From Fidelibacterota bacterium (GTDB lineage: Bacteria > Marinisomatota > Marinisomatia > Marinisomatales > S15-B10), in NCBI GenBank assembly GCA_002715465.1, contig PAYY01000005.1:5361-69360 (forward strand): a stretch of 64,000 nucleotides of DNA. Reading direction: 5' to 3'. Below are positions 44,001-54,424 of the stretch, piece after piece. The notes below the pieces were generated by a model. The model worked only from the letters and a program-made list of their open reading frames with translations. It was not told the DNA's origin and searched no databases. The stretch's first letter is position 1. Every line of letters begins with the position of its first letter. The position numbers and the translations under genes were made by a program.

Positions 44001-44949
44001 TTATGACTTTAAGAGTTGGAAATACTATTCCAAACCTAAAATAATTATACAATCTTATAATTGATGAAGTAATAAAAAGGCCAAGTAGTAACCAAGGAAG
44101 TTTAACACCGATAAAAATTGCTAAAATAAAAAGAGGATATCTAAATGCTCGAAGAATATGTTCAGCTTTTGGTACGATTAATGAAACTAGAAAAAATGGT
44201 GTAATAATTACACCTGCTGTACTAATTACTGGATCATTAATGAAATATCCTATAGCTGTAGATAAGGTGAATAAAATAAAACTTATCAAGGTAATCTTAT
44301 TTACGTTATTCAAATAATCATTATAATCAATTTTTTCAGCTTTAATAGCTAATGGATAAAAAATAAAAACAGCACAAAAGCTAAGAACATAAGGTAAGGA
44401 AGAATAAATTCCATTTAGAAATGATCCACCTCCTACTGTCCAGCCAGTCATGAAAAGTGATAATGAAGAAAAAGAACCAATAAATATTCTTAATGATATT
44501 TTATCTTGAAAAATTTGCTCATGATTTTTTAACAAAATCCGCCAAATTGAATAAAAGACCAATATCCAGGCTCCAGCTTGATATACTTGTGTAGACATTA
44601 AGGAATTGTTTTTATCAAGGAATATACTTGCAATAAAACATAATAAGCCTAGAATTAGCAGGAATAAAACAATACCATTAGAAAAGAACTCTTTTTTTAC
44701 AAGAGCTGCCGAAGATGAAATTAGAGTGATTCCAATAAATAAAAATAAAAAGTAAACATTGAAAGTTTTATGCCAATAGAACTCAGGTGTTGTTAAACCA
44801 TAGTACCTACTTAATCCAGCAGCTACAAATGTCCATACAATAAGAAACAGAATTGGTCGAATAAAGAATAATCTGTCACATGATTTAATTAAACCATTAA
44901 TTTTTTTATATAAATTCGAATCAATTTTTATATAGCGTGTAATTAGCAT
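43993..44949 (-). CDS. Polytopic membrane protein, distantly UbiA-like
   Basis: 318 aa with eight or nine hydrophobic helices. The N-terminus SCDRLFFIRPILFLIVWTFVAAG resembles the opening of UbiA-family prenyltransferases and the C-terminus RAFRYPLFILAIFIGVKLPWLLLGLF...YYFRFG-like matches ends I associate with UbiA-like proteins. However, the NDxxDxxxD prenyl-diphosphate motif is not found; only EKIDYNDYLNNVNK lies at a comparable place. So it is a degenerate or unrelated membrane protein. Coupling to ferredoxin and a prenyl reductase supports an isoprenoid-lipid role. TGA stop. Confidence 0.5.
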   Translation of the reverse strand: MLITRYIKIDSNLYKKINGLIKSCDRLFFIRPILFLIVWTFVAAGLSRYYGLTTPEFYWHKTFNVYFLFLFIGITLISSSAALVKKEFFSNGIVLFLLILGLLCFIASIFLDKNNSLMSTQVYQAGAWILVFYSIWRILLKNHEQIFQDKISLRIFIGSFSSLSLFMTGWTVGGGSFLNGIYSSLPYVLSFCAVFIFYPLAIKAEKIDYNDYLNNVNKITLISFILFTLSTAIGYFINDPVISTAGVIITPFFLVSLIVPKAEHILRAFRYPLFILAIFIGVKLPWLLLGLFITSSIIRLYNYFRFGIVFPTLKVIND

Positions 44950-44973
44950 TATTATATGGACCTTAAAAAGGAA

Positions 44974-46341
44974 TCAAGCAAATGCATTTGGATTAAGTAT
45001 AAGATATATTAATAAGAATAATAGTGAAAATGGCGCTATAAATTTTATAAAAACGTTATATAACGATCCATAGGAAAAATTTTCATAACCATTTGTAATT
45101 TCTTGAATAATTTTATCCTTTCCCCATTTCCATCCAGTAAATAATGCAACACCAACCGATCCAATCATAAGAGAGTATTGCCCGAAAATAAGGTTCATAA
45201 AATCTAAAAATCCATAATTTCGGCCTTCAATGGAAATAAAATTAGATAAAGCATCTAAAGCACCAAGACTTAATGCCGCTGGTATTCCAGCACAAAATGC
45301 ACCAATGCCAGCAACTGTCACAGATTTTTTTCTGGACCACTTAAATTCATCAATAAAATAAGCAACTGGTACTTCCACTATTGAAATCATAGAAGTAAGA
45401 GCAGCAATACCAAGTAAAATAAAAAATCCGCTTCCAAAAAGAGTTCCTAGAAACATCTCATTAAATATATTAGGGAGAACTACAAATATTAAACCTGCAC
45501 CAATTGTTGGCTCAAGGCCAAAAGCAAATAGTGCAGGGAATATTGCTAAGCCGGCCATAAGAGCTATAATTGTATCAAGTGATGCAACCCAAGCAGCTGA
45601 AGAAATTAAATTTTCATTCTTGGAAAGATAGCTACCATATACAATCATAGTTCCCATTCCTAAGCTTAAAGAAAAAAAAGCTTGACCAACAGCTGCTAAC
45701 ACACTTCTTCCAGTAATTGCGGACCAATCAGGTTTAAATAAGAATTGAAAACCTTCTTTTGAACCAGGTAATAAAACTGATCTAAGCACCAAAAGAAACA
45801 AAATAACTAATAGGACGGGCATTAAAATTTTTGACCATTTTTCAATACCCTTTTTAACACCACCAAAAAGGATAGCCATTGTTAACGACATGAAAATTAG
45901 ATGAAGAGAAATTGATGATAAAGGATTTGAAACAAATTCTGTAAATGAACTTGATATTTGTTCAGAAGTCATCGAAGAAAAAAATCCAGTAGCAGTTTTA
46001 AAAATATAAGCTAAAGTCCAGCCAGCAACTACACTGTAAAAAGATGCAATACCCCATCCTGTTAGTACTCCAAGAATTCCGAAATATTTCCAAGCACTAT
46101 GTGGGGAAATGGAATTATATGCGCCTACTGGATTTTTTTTTGTATTTCGACCCAAAGCTAATTCAGCAATCAAAACACTTAAACAAATAAAAATAACAGA
46201 AAAAAGATAAATAAAAATAAAGGCTGCCCCTCCATTTTGACCTGCAGTAGTAGGAAATCGCCATATATTTCCTAAACCTATTGCTGATCCAGCCCCAGCA
46301 AGAATAAATCCCATTTTAGATGCCCAAGTTTCTCTATTCAC
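44974..46341 (-). CDS. Sodium-dependent neurotransmitter:sodium-symporter-family transporter
   Basis: 455 aa, about 11-12 membrane helices. The first helix GFILAGAGSAIGLGNIWRFPTTAGQNGG is the LeuT-fold unwound substrate/Na+ site; IAELALGR and VGQAFFSLSLGMGTMIVYGSY (helix 6) are also typical. Imports an amino acid or similar compound with Na+. The substrate is not readable. The upstream DUF5683 gene overlaps by 8 bases. Confidence 0.93.
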   Translation of the reverse strand: MNRETWASKMGFILAGAGSAIGLGNIWRFPTTAGQNGGAAFIFIYLFSVIFICLSVLIAELALGRNTKKNPVGAYNSISPHSAWKYFGILGVLTGWGIASFYSVVAGWTLAYIFKTATGFFSSMTSEQISSSFTEFVSNPLSSISLHLIFMSLTMAILFGGVKKGIEKWSKILMPVLLVILFLLVLRSVLLPGSKEGFQFLFKPDWSAITGRSVLAAVGQAFFSLSLGMGTMIVYGSYLSKNENLISSAAWVASLDTIIALMAGLAIFPALFAFGLEPTIGAGLIFVVLPNIFNEMFLGTLFGSGFFILLGIAALTSMISIVEVPVAYFIDEFKWSRKKSVTVAGIGAFCAGIPAALSLGALDALSNFISIEGRNYGFLDFMNLIFGQYSLMIGSVGVALFTGWKWGKDKIIQEITNGYENFSYGSLYNVFIKFIAPFSLLFLLIYLILNPNAFA

Positions 46342-46741
46342 TATCTTTCCCTTTTTTATTAGTTGTATGATTAGAAGTTTCTATATTCAAATCATTATAT
46401 GTTGAAAGATGACTATCAACTAAAGCATCTACAAGATTATATATGTATACAAAAAAAGTATACCAGGCATACTTATTGCGATTATCACGATAATATTCTT
46501 TTGATTTTGAAAAAGAATAATTCCAATTTGTAAAAGAATTTTTATTTATTTGAAATTGATAAATCATCCATAGTTCACTTCCTAAAATTAAAATAGCCTT
46601 GATCGGTTTTTCGTTGTATAGTTGGCCACCACCAGGAATTATTGAATATTTTACAGCTTGTTTTGGGCTTTTTACCTTTACTGAATCCTGTGACATAAGG
46701 ACAGAAATAAATGTTATACTTAACAATGCCATGCATTTCAT
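46334..46741 (-). CDS. DUF5683-family membrane protein
   Basis: 135 aa. Signal-like N-terminus, then KQAVKYSIIPGGGQLYNEKPIKAILILG and YRDNRNKYAWYTFFVYIYNLVDALVDSHL. The 'S.iPGgGQlYN...K' and 'R..y.wy....Y....DA.vdaHL' pair defines DUF5683, common in Bacteroidetes and relatives. Function unknown. A start three codons later (46732) is possible. Confidence 0.8.
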   Translation of the reverse strand: MKCMALLSITFISVLMSQDSVKVKSPKQAVKYSIIPGGGQLYNEKPIKAILILGSELWMIYQFQINKNSFTNWNYSFSKSKEYYRDNRNKYAWYTFFVYIYNLVDALVDSHLSTYNDLNIETSNHTTNKKGKDSE

Positions 46742-46747
46742 CTACTA

Positions 46748-47623
46748 CTACGAACGCCAAAGAGTAAAACCATTAGGGATAATTTCTACATCAAATTCTT
46801 TATTATCTCCTTCAATAATTTCACCATCTAAATGCATGGGTAAAGATTGCTTGCTTGTAATTCTTACCTTCTTAGATCGGCTCAATGAAACTTCAGGAAA
46901 ATTATTAATTTTTCCGTTTATTAATCTCGTGAAATGTCTAATAATTTTACCTGCTTTAATATCAGAAACATGGCAAATGTCAAAAAAGCCGTCATGTAAA
47001 TTAGCATCAGGAGCAAGACTTAAGCCTCCGCCAACAGACCAACCATTAGCAATACATGTTAAATAAGATAGATCGTTAATTACTATATCATCCATTTCAA
47101 TTCTCATTTTTACTGATGACCATAGACGTAGTGTTTTAAAAACTGCCACAACATAAACCATTGTACCTCGAATTCTTTTTATTTTTCTACTTTGAATATT
47201 TGCAAAGGCATCAAAACCTATTCCTATGACATTTATAAAGTAACGTTCCTTATTAAAAAAACCGATATCACACAATACTGTTTTACCATTTAAAATTCCA
47301 TCAATAGCTTCATTCATTTTCATTGGCAAATTAGCACTTCTAGCGAAATCATTTCCAGTACCTATAGGAACTATAGCCATTGGAGTATTTCCACCAACAA
47401 GACCATTCAGAACTTCGTTCATAGTGCCATCTCCACCAAAAACAGCAACTACATCAAAATCTGCCCTTCTTTTAAAGGCTATATTTTTTGCATGTCCTGA
47501 TTTTGTCGTTTTAACAAGTTCGTAGTCTACCTTTTTGGCTTTTAGTAAAGTTTCTAATTTTGGAATCTTTTTAGCGGCTTTCCCACGTCCTGATGTAGGA
47601 TTTACTATAAATAGAATTTTCAT
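46748..47623 (-). CDS. Diacylglycerol-kinase-family lipid kinase
   Basis: 291 aa YegS/DgkB-type. IVNPTSGRGKAAKKIP at the N-terminus, AVFGGDGTMNEVLNGLVG (catalytic GGDG loop), MAIVPIGTGNDFAR, and a beta-sandwich C-terminal half ending with PMHLDGEIIEGD. Phosphorylates diacylglycerol or a similar lipid at the inner membrane. 4-base overlap with the RidA gene. Confidence 0.92.
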   Translation of the reverse strand: MKILFIVNPTSGRGKAAKKIPKLETLLKAKKVDYELVKTTKSGHAKNIAFKRRADFDVVAVFGGDGTMNEVLNGLVGGNTPMAIVPIGTGNDFARSANLPMKMNEAIDGILNGKTVLCDIGFFNKERYFINVIGIGFDAFANIQSRKIKRIRGTMVYVVAVFKTLRLWSSVKMRIEMDDIVINDLSYLTCIANGWSVGGGLSLAPDANLHDGFFDICHVSDIKAGKIIRHFTRLINGKINNFPEVSLSRSKKVRITSKQSLPMHLDGEIIEGDNKEFDVEIIPNGFTLWRS

Positions 47624-48009
47624 TGTTCTTTTTTAATCGCTATACAATCGATTTCTATGTCACTATCTAAAGGAAGATTGCAAACTTCTACAGAAGATCT
47701 TGCTGGAGGATCCTTGGGGAAAGTTTCTAAGAATACCTCGTTAAGCTCACTAAATCTAGATAGGTCTGTTAAATACACAGTAAACTTTAAAATATTAAAC
47801 AATGAAGAATCTGATTCTAAAAGAATTGCTTCAATATTATTTAGTACTTGTCTTACTCTATCTTTAAATGTTCCATTAATAATTTTTCCAGACATTGGAT
47901 TAATAGGAATTTGACCAGATGTAAAAATAAAATTTTCAAAAGATACAGCTTGGCTATAAGTACCCACAGCTTCAGGGGCATTTTCTGTAGAAATAATTTT
48001 TTTACCCAT
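47620..48009 (-). CDS. RidA-family enamine/imine deaminase
   Basis: 129 aa from ATG 48009. The longer frame to 48030 adds MLKEICI and lies inside alaS. PEAVGTYSQAVSFENFIFTSGQIPI, a middle VRQVLNNIEAILLESDSSLFNILKFTVYLTDLS and DPPARSSVEVCNLPLDSDIEIDCIA (Arg105-type site, Glu) are family motifs. Hydrolyses reactive 2-aminoacrylate-like enamines from PLP enzymes. Its start overlaps the alaS stop by 8 bases. Confidence 0.93.
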   Translation of the reverse strand: MGKKIISTENAPEAVGTYSQAVSFENFIFTSGQIPINPMSGKIINGTFKDRVRQVLNNIEAILLESDSSLFNILKFTVYLTDLSRFSELNEVFLETFPKDPPARSSVEVCNLPLDSDIEIDCIAIKKEQ

Positions 48010-50602
48010 TATGCATATCTCCTTCAACAAGTTTTTTTATAATTATTGACATTTCAGAAAAAAGCTTATCAAAATCAATCTTTCCTTTTCCTCCAGCCGT
48101 AGCAAGATGAGGTTTACCTCCACCTCCGCCACCAATTTGATTGCCAATAATTTTTGCCAATTGATTTGCATTAAAAGATTTCTTTTTAATGTCATCTGTA
48201 ACTACACATACGATTACTGATCTATTTTCTATGACAGATGCTAATATGGCTATACCAGAGTCTAATGAATCTCGTATTTTATCTCCAGTTTTCTTTAATA
48301 GGTTTAAATCATTAATTTGAAAAAGACCAGTTACAAATTTATATTTTCCTATATTTCTAGAATTTTTTACTATTTTGGATATTTGAACATCATTGATGTT
48401 AACTTGTTTCTTTTTAATTTCTTTTTCCAGATTTTTTCTTAATTCAAGAAGTGATTCAACTCTTGCCACTAATTCATCCTCATTAGAATTTAAAAGCATC
48501 TTTAAATCATGAATGCTATTAAAACCTTTTAAAAGATAATTTATTGATTCAAATCCTGTAACACAAACAAGCCTCCTTATACCTGTTGCTAATGAAGACT
48601 CTTCTTTTATTTTGAAAAAACCTATTTCTCCCGTTCTTTTTACATGTGTACCACCACATAACTCTTTTGAAAAGTTTCTTACGTCAATTACTCGAACTTG
48701 ATCACCATATTTTTCTTCAAAAATTGCTTCAGCGCCCTCTTTTTTTGCTTCATCATAACTTTTTAAAGAAATATCAATTTTAGAATTTGTTTGAATTTCT
48801 TTATTCACAATTCTTTCTATAGAGTTAAGATCGTCAGAGGATATTTTTTCATAATGATTTATATCAAATCTCAAATAATTGGGACCCACTAAAGAACCGG
48901 CCTGTTGAATTTGATCGCCTAGAGTAATTTTTAATGCCTTGTGTAGTAAATGTGTAGCTGTATGATTTTTATTTATGTTTAACCTTCGTTCTAAATCAAT
49001 TGTTGCGGTTATATTAGCTGAAGTTATCTTACTACCTTTTTCAAATTTGCAAATGTGGATATGATGAAGTCCATTCTTTATGGTATCTATAACATTCAAT
49101 ACAAATTCTTTACCAATAATTTTTCCTGTATCACCTATTTGCCCTCCTTGTTCGGCATAAAAAGGGGTTTTATCTAAAATGATTGAAATTTTATTTTCGC
49201 TCTCATTGTAACTACTTATTGATGCAGATATTGATAATTCATTGTATCCAACAAATTCTGTTTTTTTAACCTTTTTTATATGTGTCCAGATAATAGTTTT
49301 ATTTGGATCAAATTTTGCCTTGTCACGTGCTTTTTTCTTTTGTTTTTTCATTAAACTTCTAAATTGAAGTTCATCGACTTGACAACCATTTTCCGAAGCC
49401 ATTTGCACCGTTAAATCAAATGGAAACCCAAAAGTATCATAAAGTTTAAATGCATCCTTGCCAGAAATGATTTTTCCAGTTGTATTATTTAAAATGTTTT
49501 CAAATTGAATAATTCCACGATCTAAAGTTTCATTAAAATTTAATTCCTCAGATTCAACAACCTTTTTTATGTATTTAGATTTTTCAGATATCTCCGGATA
49601 AATATCGCCCATAATTTTTACAACAGGATCAACCAAATCTTTTAGAAAAGGTTTTTTATATCCTAAACTTCTGCCATACCTAGCAGCTCTTCGCAAAATT
49701 CGTCTCACTACATACCCCCGACCATCATTTGTAGGAATCACACCATCTCCTATCGAGAATGTAAGCATTCTAATATGGTCAGCTATAGCTCTATGAGCTA
49801 TAAGGTTTTTTTCATACTTTACACCTAATAATTTTTCCTGTTGGGAAATTATGGGAAGAAACAGGTCCGTGTCATAATTGCTTGTTTTTCTTTGTAAAAC
49901 TGCAGCTATTCTTTCAAGACCAGCTCCAGTATCAATATGTTTTTTTGGTAAATCTTCAAGTTTCCCATTGCTTAAACGATTATTTTCTATAAATACTAAA
50001 TTCCATAATTCCCAATAGTCATCAGATACATTAACCCCTTTAGCTTGTTGATTAGAAATATTATTTCCAATATAATAATGTATTTCAGAACAAGGACCAC
50101 AAGGACCTGTCTCTCCCATTTCCCAAAAGTTTTCTTTTTTGCCAAAAAACAACAATCTATCTGTTGAGATATCTGTAAAATCTTTCCATATATTGTATGC
50201 TTCTATATCTTCTTTATATACTGTAACCCAAAGTCTCTTTTTATTTAATTTCCAAATATCTGTAAGTAATTCCCAAGCCCATTTAATTGCTTCCTTTTTA
50301 TAATAATCACCAAACGACCAATTACCAAGCATCTCAAAGAATGTATGATGATAAGTATCTAATCCTACTTGTTCTAAATCATTATGCTTCCCACTTACAC
50401 GAATACATTTTTGACTATTATAAACTCTGAAACTTTTAGGAGATTCATTACCTAAGAGTACACCTTTAAATTGGTTCATTCCAGCATTGTTAAAAAGTAA
50501 TGTTGGATCATCTTTAGGAATTAAGGAAGCACTTCTAACAAAGGAATGGTCTTTGTTAGAAAAAAAGTCAAAAAATTGCTTTCTAATTTCAGTAGACTTC
50601 AT
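48002..50602 (-). CDS. alaS: Alanyl-tRNA synthetase
   Basis: 866 aa, full length. Class II catalytic core (1-~250: LLFNNAGMNQFKGVLLG, RVSGKHNDLEQVGLDTYHHTFFEMLGNWSFGDYYK, HIDTGAGLERIAAVLQ), tRNA-recognition helices, editing domain with zinc ligands in HTATHLLHKAL and CGGTHV, and a C-terminal oligomerisation domain with GGGGGGKPHLATAGGK. Order alaS-recX-recA as in many bacteria. Confidence 0.97.
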   Translation of the reverse strand: MKSTEIRKQFFDFFSNKDHSFVRSASLIPKDDPTLLFNNAGMNQFKGVLLGNESPKSFRVYNSQKCIRVSGKHNDLEQVGLDTYHHTFFEMLGNWSFGDYYKKEAIKWAWELLTDIWKLNKKRLWVTVYKEDIEAYNIWKDFTDISTDRLLFFGKKENFWEMGETGPCGPCSEIHYYIGNNISNQQAKGVNVSDDYWELWNLVFIENNRLSNGKLEDLPKKHIDTGAGLERIAAVLQRKTSNYDTDLFLPIISQQEKLLGVKYEKNLIAHRAIADHIRMLTFSIGDGVIPTNDGRGYVVRRILRRAARYGRSLGYKKPFLKDLVDPVVKIMGDIYPEISEKSKYIKKVVESEELNFNETLDRGIIQFENILNNTTGKIISGKDAFKLYDTFGFPFDLTVQMASENGCQVDELQFRSLMKKQKKKARDKAKFDPNKTIIWTHIKKVKKTEFVGYNELSISASISSYNESENKISIILDKTPFYAEQGGQIGDTGKIIGKEFVLNVIDTIKNGLHHIHICKFEKGSKITSANITATIDLERRLNINKNHTATHLLHKALKITLGDQIQQAGSLVGPNYLRFDINHYEKISSDDLNSIERIVNKEIQTNSKIDISLKSYDEAKKEGAEAIFEEKYGDQVRVIDVRNFSKELCGGTHVKRTGEIGFFKIKEESSLATGIRRLVCVTGFESINYLLKGFNSIHDLKMLLNSNEDELVARVESLLELRKNLEKEIKKKQVNINDVQISKIVKNSRNIGKYKFVTGLFQINDLNLLKKTGDKIRDSLDSGIAILASVIENRSVIVCVVTDDIKKKSFNANQLAKIIGNQIGGGGGGKPHLATAGGKGKIDFDKLFSEMSIIIKKLVEGDMHNG

Positions 50603-50704
50603 AATCAGAATTTAATTTGTTACGAATCTATAACCATCAGATGTCATTATAAAAATATAATCAGAATTCAAATTTGATGAATTAACCATATTTGTTACAT
50701 TATT

Positions 50705-51229
50705 TTAAATATCTATTCTTAATTGATTAGTAATAATGTTTATATCATCCCAAGAAAAACCTTTTCTTAATAACATTCTATTTGCTCGATCAAAATCTTT
50801 TTTGCTAATCTTTTCTCTACTTTTGAAACCTCTTTTCTTTAATAGAGTGTTAATAAGACTATCTATTGGATATTGTTTATATGTTAAACGAATAGTTTTT
50901 TTAATAGTCTCATTATTTATTCCTTTAATATATAGTTCCTTTTGAAGAGCTTTTGGGCCTAAAAAGGAATTTTTAACCTTAAACTGAGCATATAGGTTTG
51001 CAAAATTTTCGTCATTGATAACTTGATCCTTTTCGAGTTCTAATACGACCTTATTTACTATCGTGTTACTCCAACCCTTTTGAATTAATTTATCTGTAAT
51101 CTCTTTTTTACTTCTTGGACGGAAATTGAGCATATTAAGAGCTAAAAACTTTGCTTTACTAAAATTACTATTTTCATTAAAATTATCAGAATCATGAATA
51201 GTTTGCTCCCCAGACTTTTCTTCAGTCAT
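50705..51229 (-). CDS. recX: RecA regulatory protein RecX
   Basis: 174 aa. Three-helix repeats: KFLALNMLNFRPRSKKEITDKLIQKGWSNTIVNKVVLEL, QVINDENFANLYAQFKVKNSFLGPKALQKELYIKGI, then a third degenerate repeat ending RMLLRKGFSWDDINIIT. Binds the RecA filament and limits it. Lies 88 bases downstream of recA. Confidence 0.9.
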   Translation of the reverse strand: MTEEKSGEQTIHDSDNFNENSNFSKAKFLALNMLNFRPRSKKEITDKLIQKGWSNTIVNKVVLELEKDQVINDENFANLYAQFKVKNSFLGPKALQKELYIKGINNETIKKTIRLTYKQYPIDSLINTLLKKRGFKSREKISKKDFDRANRMLLRKGFSWDDINIITNQLRIDI

Positions 51230-51317
51230 TACTTAAAACTCACTATTGAAAAAACCAGAAGGAAATTCTCATAATAATAAATTGAATGTTTTCTAATTAG
51301 ATTGAGTTTTAGATATG

Positions 51318-52361
51318 TTAATTAGAATCATTTGATTGTGTTTTATTTTCTTCAATTTCATTAAGACCTAAAAAAGCTTTTACTTCATTTTCTATTTTAG
51401 CTCTTGTATCAGAATATTCCCGTAAATATGCTTTTGTATTTTCTCTTCCCTGTCCAATTCGTTCATTTCCATATGAGTACCAGGCTCCAGATTTTTCAAC
51501 AATATTTGCTGTAACAGAAAGATCTAGCAAATCCCCTTCATATGAAATTCCTTCTCCATACATTATATCAAATTCTGTCTGTCTAAAAGGTGGGGCACAT
51601 TTATTTTTAACAACTTTTGCCCTAACTCTATTACCAATATTTGAATCTCCTTCTTTAATTGCACCAATGCGACGTATATCAATTCTTACTGAAGTATAAA
51701 ATTTTAAAGCTCTTCCACCAGGTGTAGTTTCAGGATTCCCAAACATAACACCAATTTTTTCTCTTATTTGATTTATAAATATGACAGCAGTTTTAGACTT
51801 AGATACTGATCCAGTTAACTTTCTCAAGGCTTGAGACATTAATCGGGCTTGGAGACCAACAAAACTATCACCCATCTCACCTTCTAATTCGACTCTTGGA
51901 ACTAATGCAGCTACCGAATCAACAATTACCAGGTCAACAGCACCGCTACGAACTAAAGTATCACAAATTTCTAATGCCTGTTCGCCAGTATCTGGTTGAG
52001 ATACTAAAAGATCAGTAATATCGACTCCCAATTTTTCAGCATATGATGGATCCATAGCATGTTCAGCATCAATAAAAACACCATAACCTCCTAATTTTTG
52101 TGTTTCAGCTAAAATATGTAAGGCTAAGGTTGTTTTTCCAGAAGCCTCAGGTCCATATATTTCTGTTATCCTTCCCCTTGGTACACCACCTATACCTAAA
52201 GCTGAATCTAGAGATATAGCTCCAGTTGGAATTCCTTCTACGCCAACTATTAAATTGTCATCACCTAATCTCATAATAGAACCTTTGCCAAATTGCTTGT
52301 CAATTTGACCAAGCGCTAAGTCAAGAGCTTTGGTTTTATTGTTGGATTGCTTTTTTGTCAT
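51318..52361 (-). CDS. recA: Recombinase RecA
   Basis: 347 aa. [18 protein letters not shown] at the N-terminus, Walker [10 protein letters not shown] (70-78), loop-1 region [53 protein letters not shown] (L2 region). A C-terminal acidic tail. ATG 52361 with AAGGAG. I see no obvious LexA/SOS palindrome in the 123-base upstream region. Confidence 0.98.
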   Translation of the reverse strand: MTKKQSNNKTKALDLALGQIDKQFGKGSIMRLGDDNLIVGVEGIPTGAISLDSALGIGGVPRGRITEIYGPEASGKTTLALHILAETQKLGGYGVFIDAEHAMDPSYAEKLGVDITDLLVSQPDTGEQALEICDTLVRSGAVDLVIVDSVAALVPRVELEGEMGDSFVGLQARLMSQALRKLTGSVSKSKTAVIFINQIREKIGVMFGNPETTPGGRALKFYTSVRIDIRRIGAIKEGDSNIGNRVRAKVVKNKCAPPFRQTEFDIMYGEGISYEGDLLDLSVTANIVEKSGAWYSYGNERIGQGRENTKAYLREYSDTRAKIENEVKAFLGLNEIEENKTQSNDSN

Positions 52362-52484
52362 TAAAATGCTCCTTTTCCATATTCATTAATATCGTCGAAA
52401 TTTTTATTGTTGACAACAAACCCAGAGATACGATCCATAGTTTATAATATACGAAAGTTCTATTTGTTTTTAATTATTGAATAG

Positions 52485-53063
52485 CTAATTATTTGAAAAG
52501 TAGTGTGTACCAAGAAGAGAATAAATAGGTCCACTTCCTATTGTTTCAGTCCTAAATAATGAAATCTTTTGCACTTTAAATTTTACTGGATTATAACTGG
52601 CATTTAAAAATGATGTTAAATCTGGAGTAGTTGTTTGGGGATATCTAATTCTACCGAGTGTAATATGGGGAATAAAATTATTGAAATTATCACTAGGATA
52701 ACCATTTTGCGATAAAATTTTGTTTATATAAGATTCTAGATCACTTAATTTTGAAAGATTGCCATTAATTCCTAACCAAATTATCCGTGGTCTTTGAATT
52801 TTAGGAAAAATTCCTGTTCCTTTAATCTCTAAAGAAAACTCTCTGAAATCTTTTACAATATTTTCTAGAATATTATTTATTTTTTTGATTTCGCTATTAA
52901 CTGTTGGTCCAATATATCGCAATGTTAGATGAATATTTTCTATATTAACCCAATTAACATTGTCTGTTTTTCTAAAGTTTTCTGATTTCAATCTTTTGAT
53001 TTTTTCTTTTATTTTATTTCCAACATCTATAGAGATAAATGTCTTTATCAATTTTTCTCCCAT
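52485..53063 (-). CDS. thpR: RNA 2',3'-cyclic phosphodiesterase (2H family)
   Basis: 192 aa with the two H-x-T/S motifs of the 2H phosphoesterases: HLTLRYIG (His45, Thr47) and HITLGRIR (His133, Thr135). TFISIDVGNKIKEKI at the N-terminus is the usual first strand. Opens 2',3'-cyclic phosphates on RNA. Commonly found between cinA and recA, as here. Confidence 0.93.
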   Translation of the reverse strand: MGEKLIKTFISIDVGNKIKEKIKRLKSENFRKTDNVNWVNIENIHLTLRYIGPTVNSEIKKINNILENIVKDFREFSLEIKGTGIFPKIQRPRIIWLGINGNLSKLSDLESYINKILSQNGYPSDNFNNFIPHITLGRIRYPQTTTPDLTSFLNASYNPVKFKVQKISLFRTETIGSGPIYSLLGTHYFSNN

Positions 53064-53206
53064 TGTTTTTTTAAAGAATTATATCTATGAATTTTATCAT
53101 AATTTATTTTACTACTTTAAAATTAGGCGGGTTGTTACCATAAAAATACAATTAGACTTATATAAAACTGGCATTTTAAGTAATGTTTTCTTCAAAAGAA
53201 TCTATA

Positions 53207-54424
53207 CTAAATTAATCCAGTTAATCTTAGCCTAATAATATTTAGAGCTTTTTGTGCTGATAATTCTTTATTAAATCTTCTATCATTAAAAAATGTTGAT
53301 GAGTTAAAATATGGTTTAATACCATCATCAAGAGCAAAACAGGTAAAACCAATAGGTTTAGTATCTGTTCCACCTCTAGGTCCAGCAATACCAGTAATAG
53401 ATAATCCCAAATCTGTATTGAAGATTTTCCTTACTCCTTTTGCCATTTGACATGCTGTCTCAACACTTACTGCTCCAAATTTATTTATTGTCTCAACATC
53501 AACGCCTAGGATTTTTATTTTAGATTCATCAGAATAGCAAACTACACCGCCTTTAAAATAGTTTGAAGAACTAGGAATATTTGTAATCCTATCGCCCAAA
53601 AGTCCTCCAGTACAAGATTCAGCTATAGACAATGTCATTCCTTGTTTCTGTAAAATTTCTCCTATAGATTGTTCTAATGTAACCCAATCTTCAGCATATA
53701 CAAATTTACCCACCACTTTATATATTTCTTTTGCTAGGATGGATATGGCACTCTTATCATTTGATGTTAATCTGATATCAACACCACTAAATCCAGGTAA
53801 AAACCCTATTGAAACATTAGAATCAATAATTATATCTCCAAGCAATTCATGTAATACTGATTCCATTATTCCAGTTGTTCTAATATTAGATACAAAAAGT
53901 TCTTCTGGAACTAATCGTTTTAATTCAGGAAGTATATAATCTTCCATCATTGTCTTCATTTCAGTTGGTACCCCTGGAAGTAGAAAAAACCAAGTATCAT
54001 CAATAATACAAGAAACTCCTCTAGCAGATCCTTTAGGATTTGATATAACATTACCCTTTTTAGGAACTAAAGCCTGATTTTTATTAACTTCAGGCATAGA
54101 AATACCCCTAGTTTTAAAACGAAATTTTAAATCTTCAAGATATTGTTCATCAATTTCTAGCTCTGTATTAACAAAATCGCAATAGGCATCAAGAGTAACA
54201 TCGTCACTAGTAGGACCTAAACCTCCAGTACAAATTACTATATTTGCTTTATCAACTGATAAAGACATGGCATTAATGATTTCTTCTTTCTCATCTGGGA
54301 CTGTTGTTCTCCATGTTGGCAAAATCCCTATGTCAATTAATTTCCTTCCAATCCAAGCACCATTTGAATCAACCGTATAGCCACCTAGTAATTCATTCCC
54401 AATAGTTATGATTGAACTTTTCAT
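53207..54424 (-). CDS. cinA: CinA: nicotinamide-nucleotide amidohydrolase-family protein
   Basis: 405 aa. N-terminal MoaB/MogA-like (COG1058) domain: ITIGNELLGGYTVDSNGAWIGRKL, ICTGGLGPTSDDVTLDA, LLPGVPTEMKTMM. C-terminal PncC amidase domain (about 250-400): LSIAESCTGGLLGDRITNIPSSSNYFKGGVVCYSDESKIKILGV, GLSITGIAGPRGGT. Pyridine-nucleotide cycle and a damage/competence-linked gene, often next to recA. 4-base overlap with pgpA. Confidence 0.95.
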   Translation of the reverse strand: MKSSIITIGNELLGGYTVDSNGAWIGRKLIDIGILPTWRTTVPDEKEEIINAMSLSVDKANIVICTGGLGPTSDDVTLDAYCDFVNTELEIDEQYLEDLKFRFKTRGISMPEVNKNQALVPKKGNVISNPKGSARGVSCIIDDTWFFLLPGVPTEMKTMMEDYILPELKRLVPEELFVSNIRTTGIMESVLHELLGDIIIDSNVSIGFLPGFSGVDIRLTSNDKSAISILAKEIYKVVGKFVYAEDWVTLEQSIGEILQKQGMTLSIAESCTGGLLGDRITNIPSSSNYFKGGVVCYSDESKIKILGVDVETINKFGAVSVETACQMAKGVRKIFNTDLGLSITGIAGPRGGTDTKPIGFTCFALDDGIKPYFNSSTFFNDRRFNKELSAQKALNIIRLRLTGLI

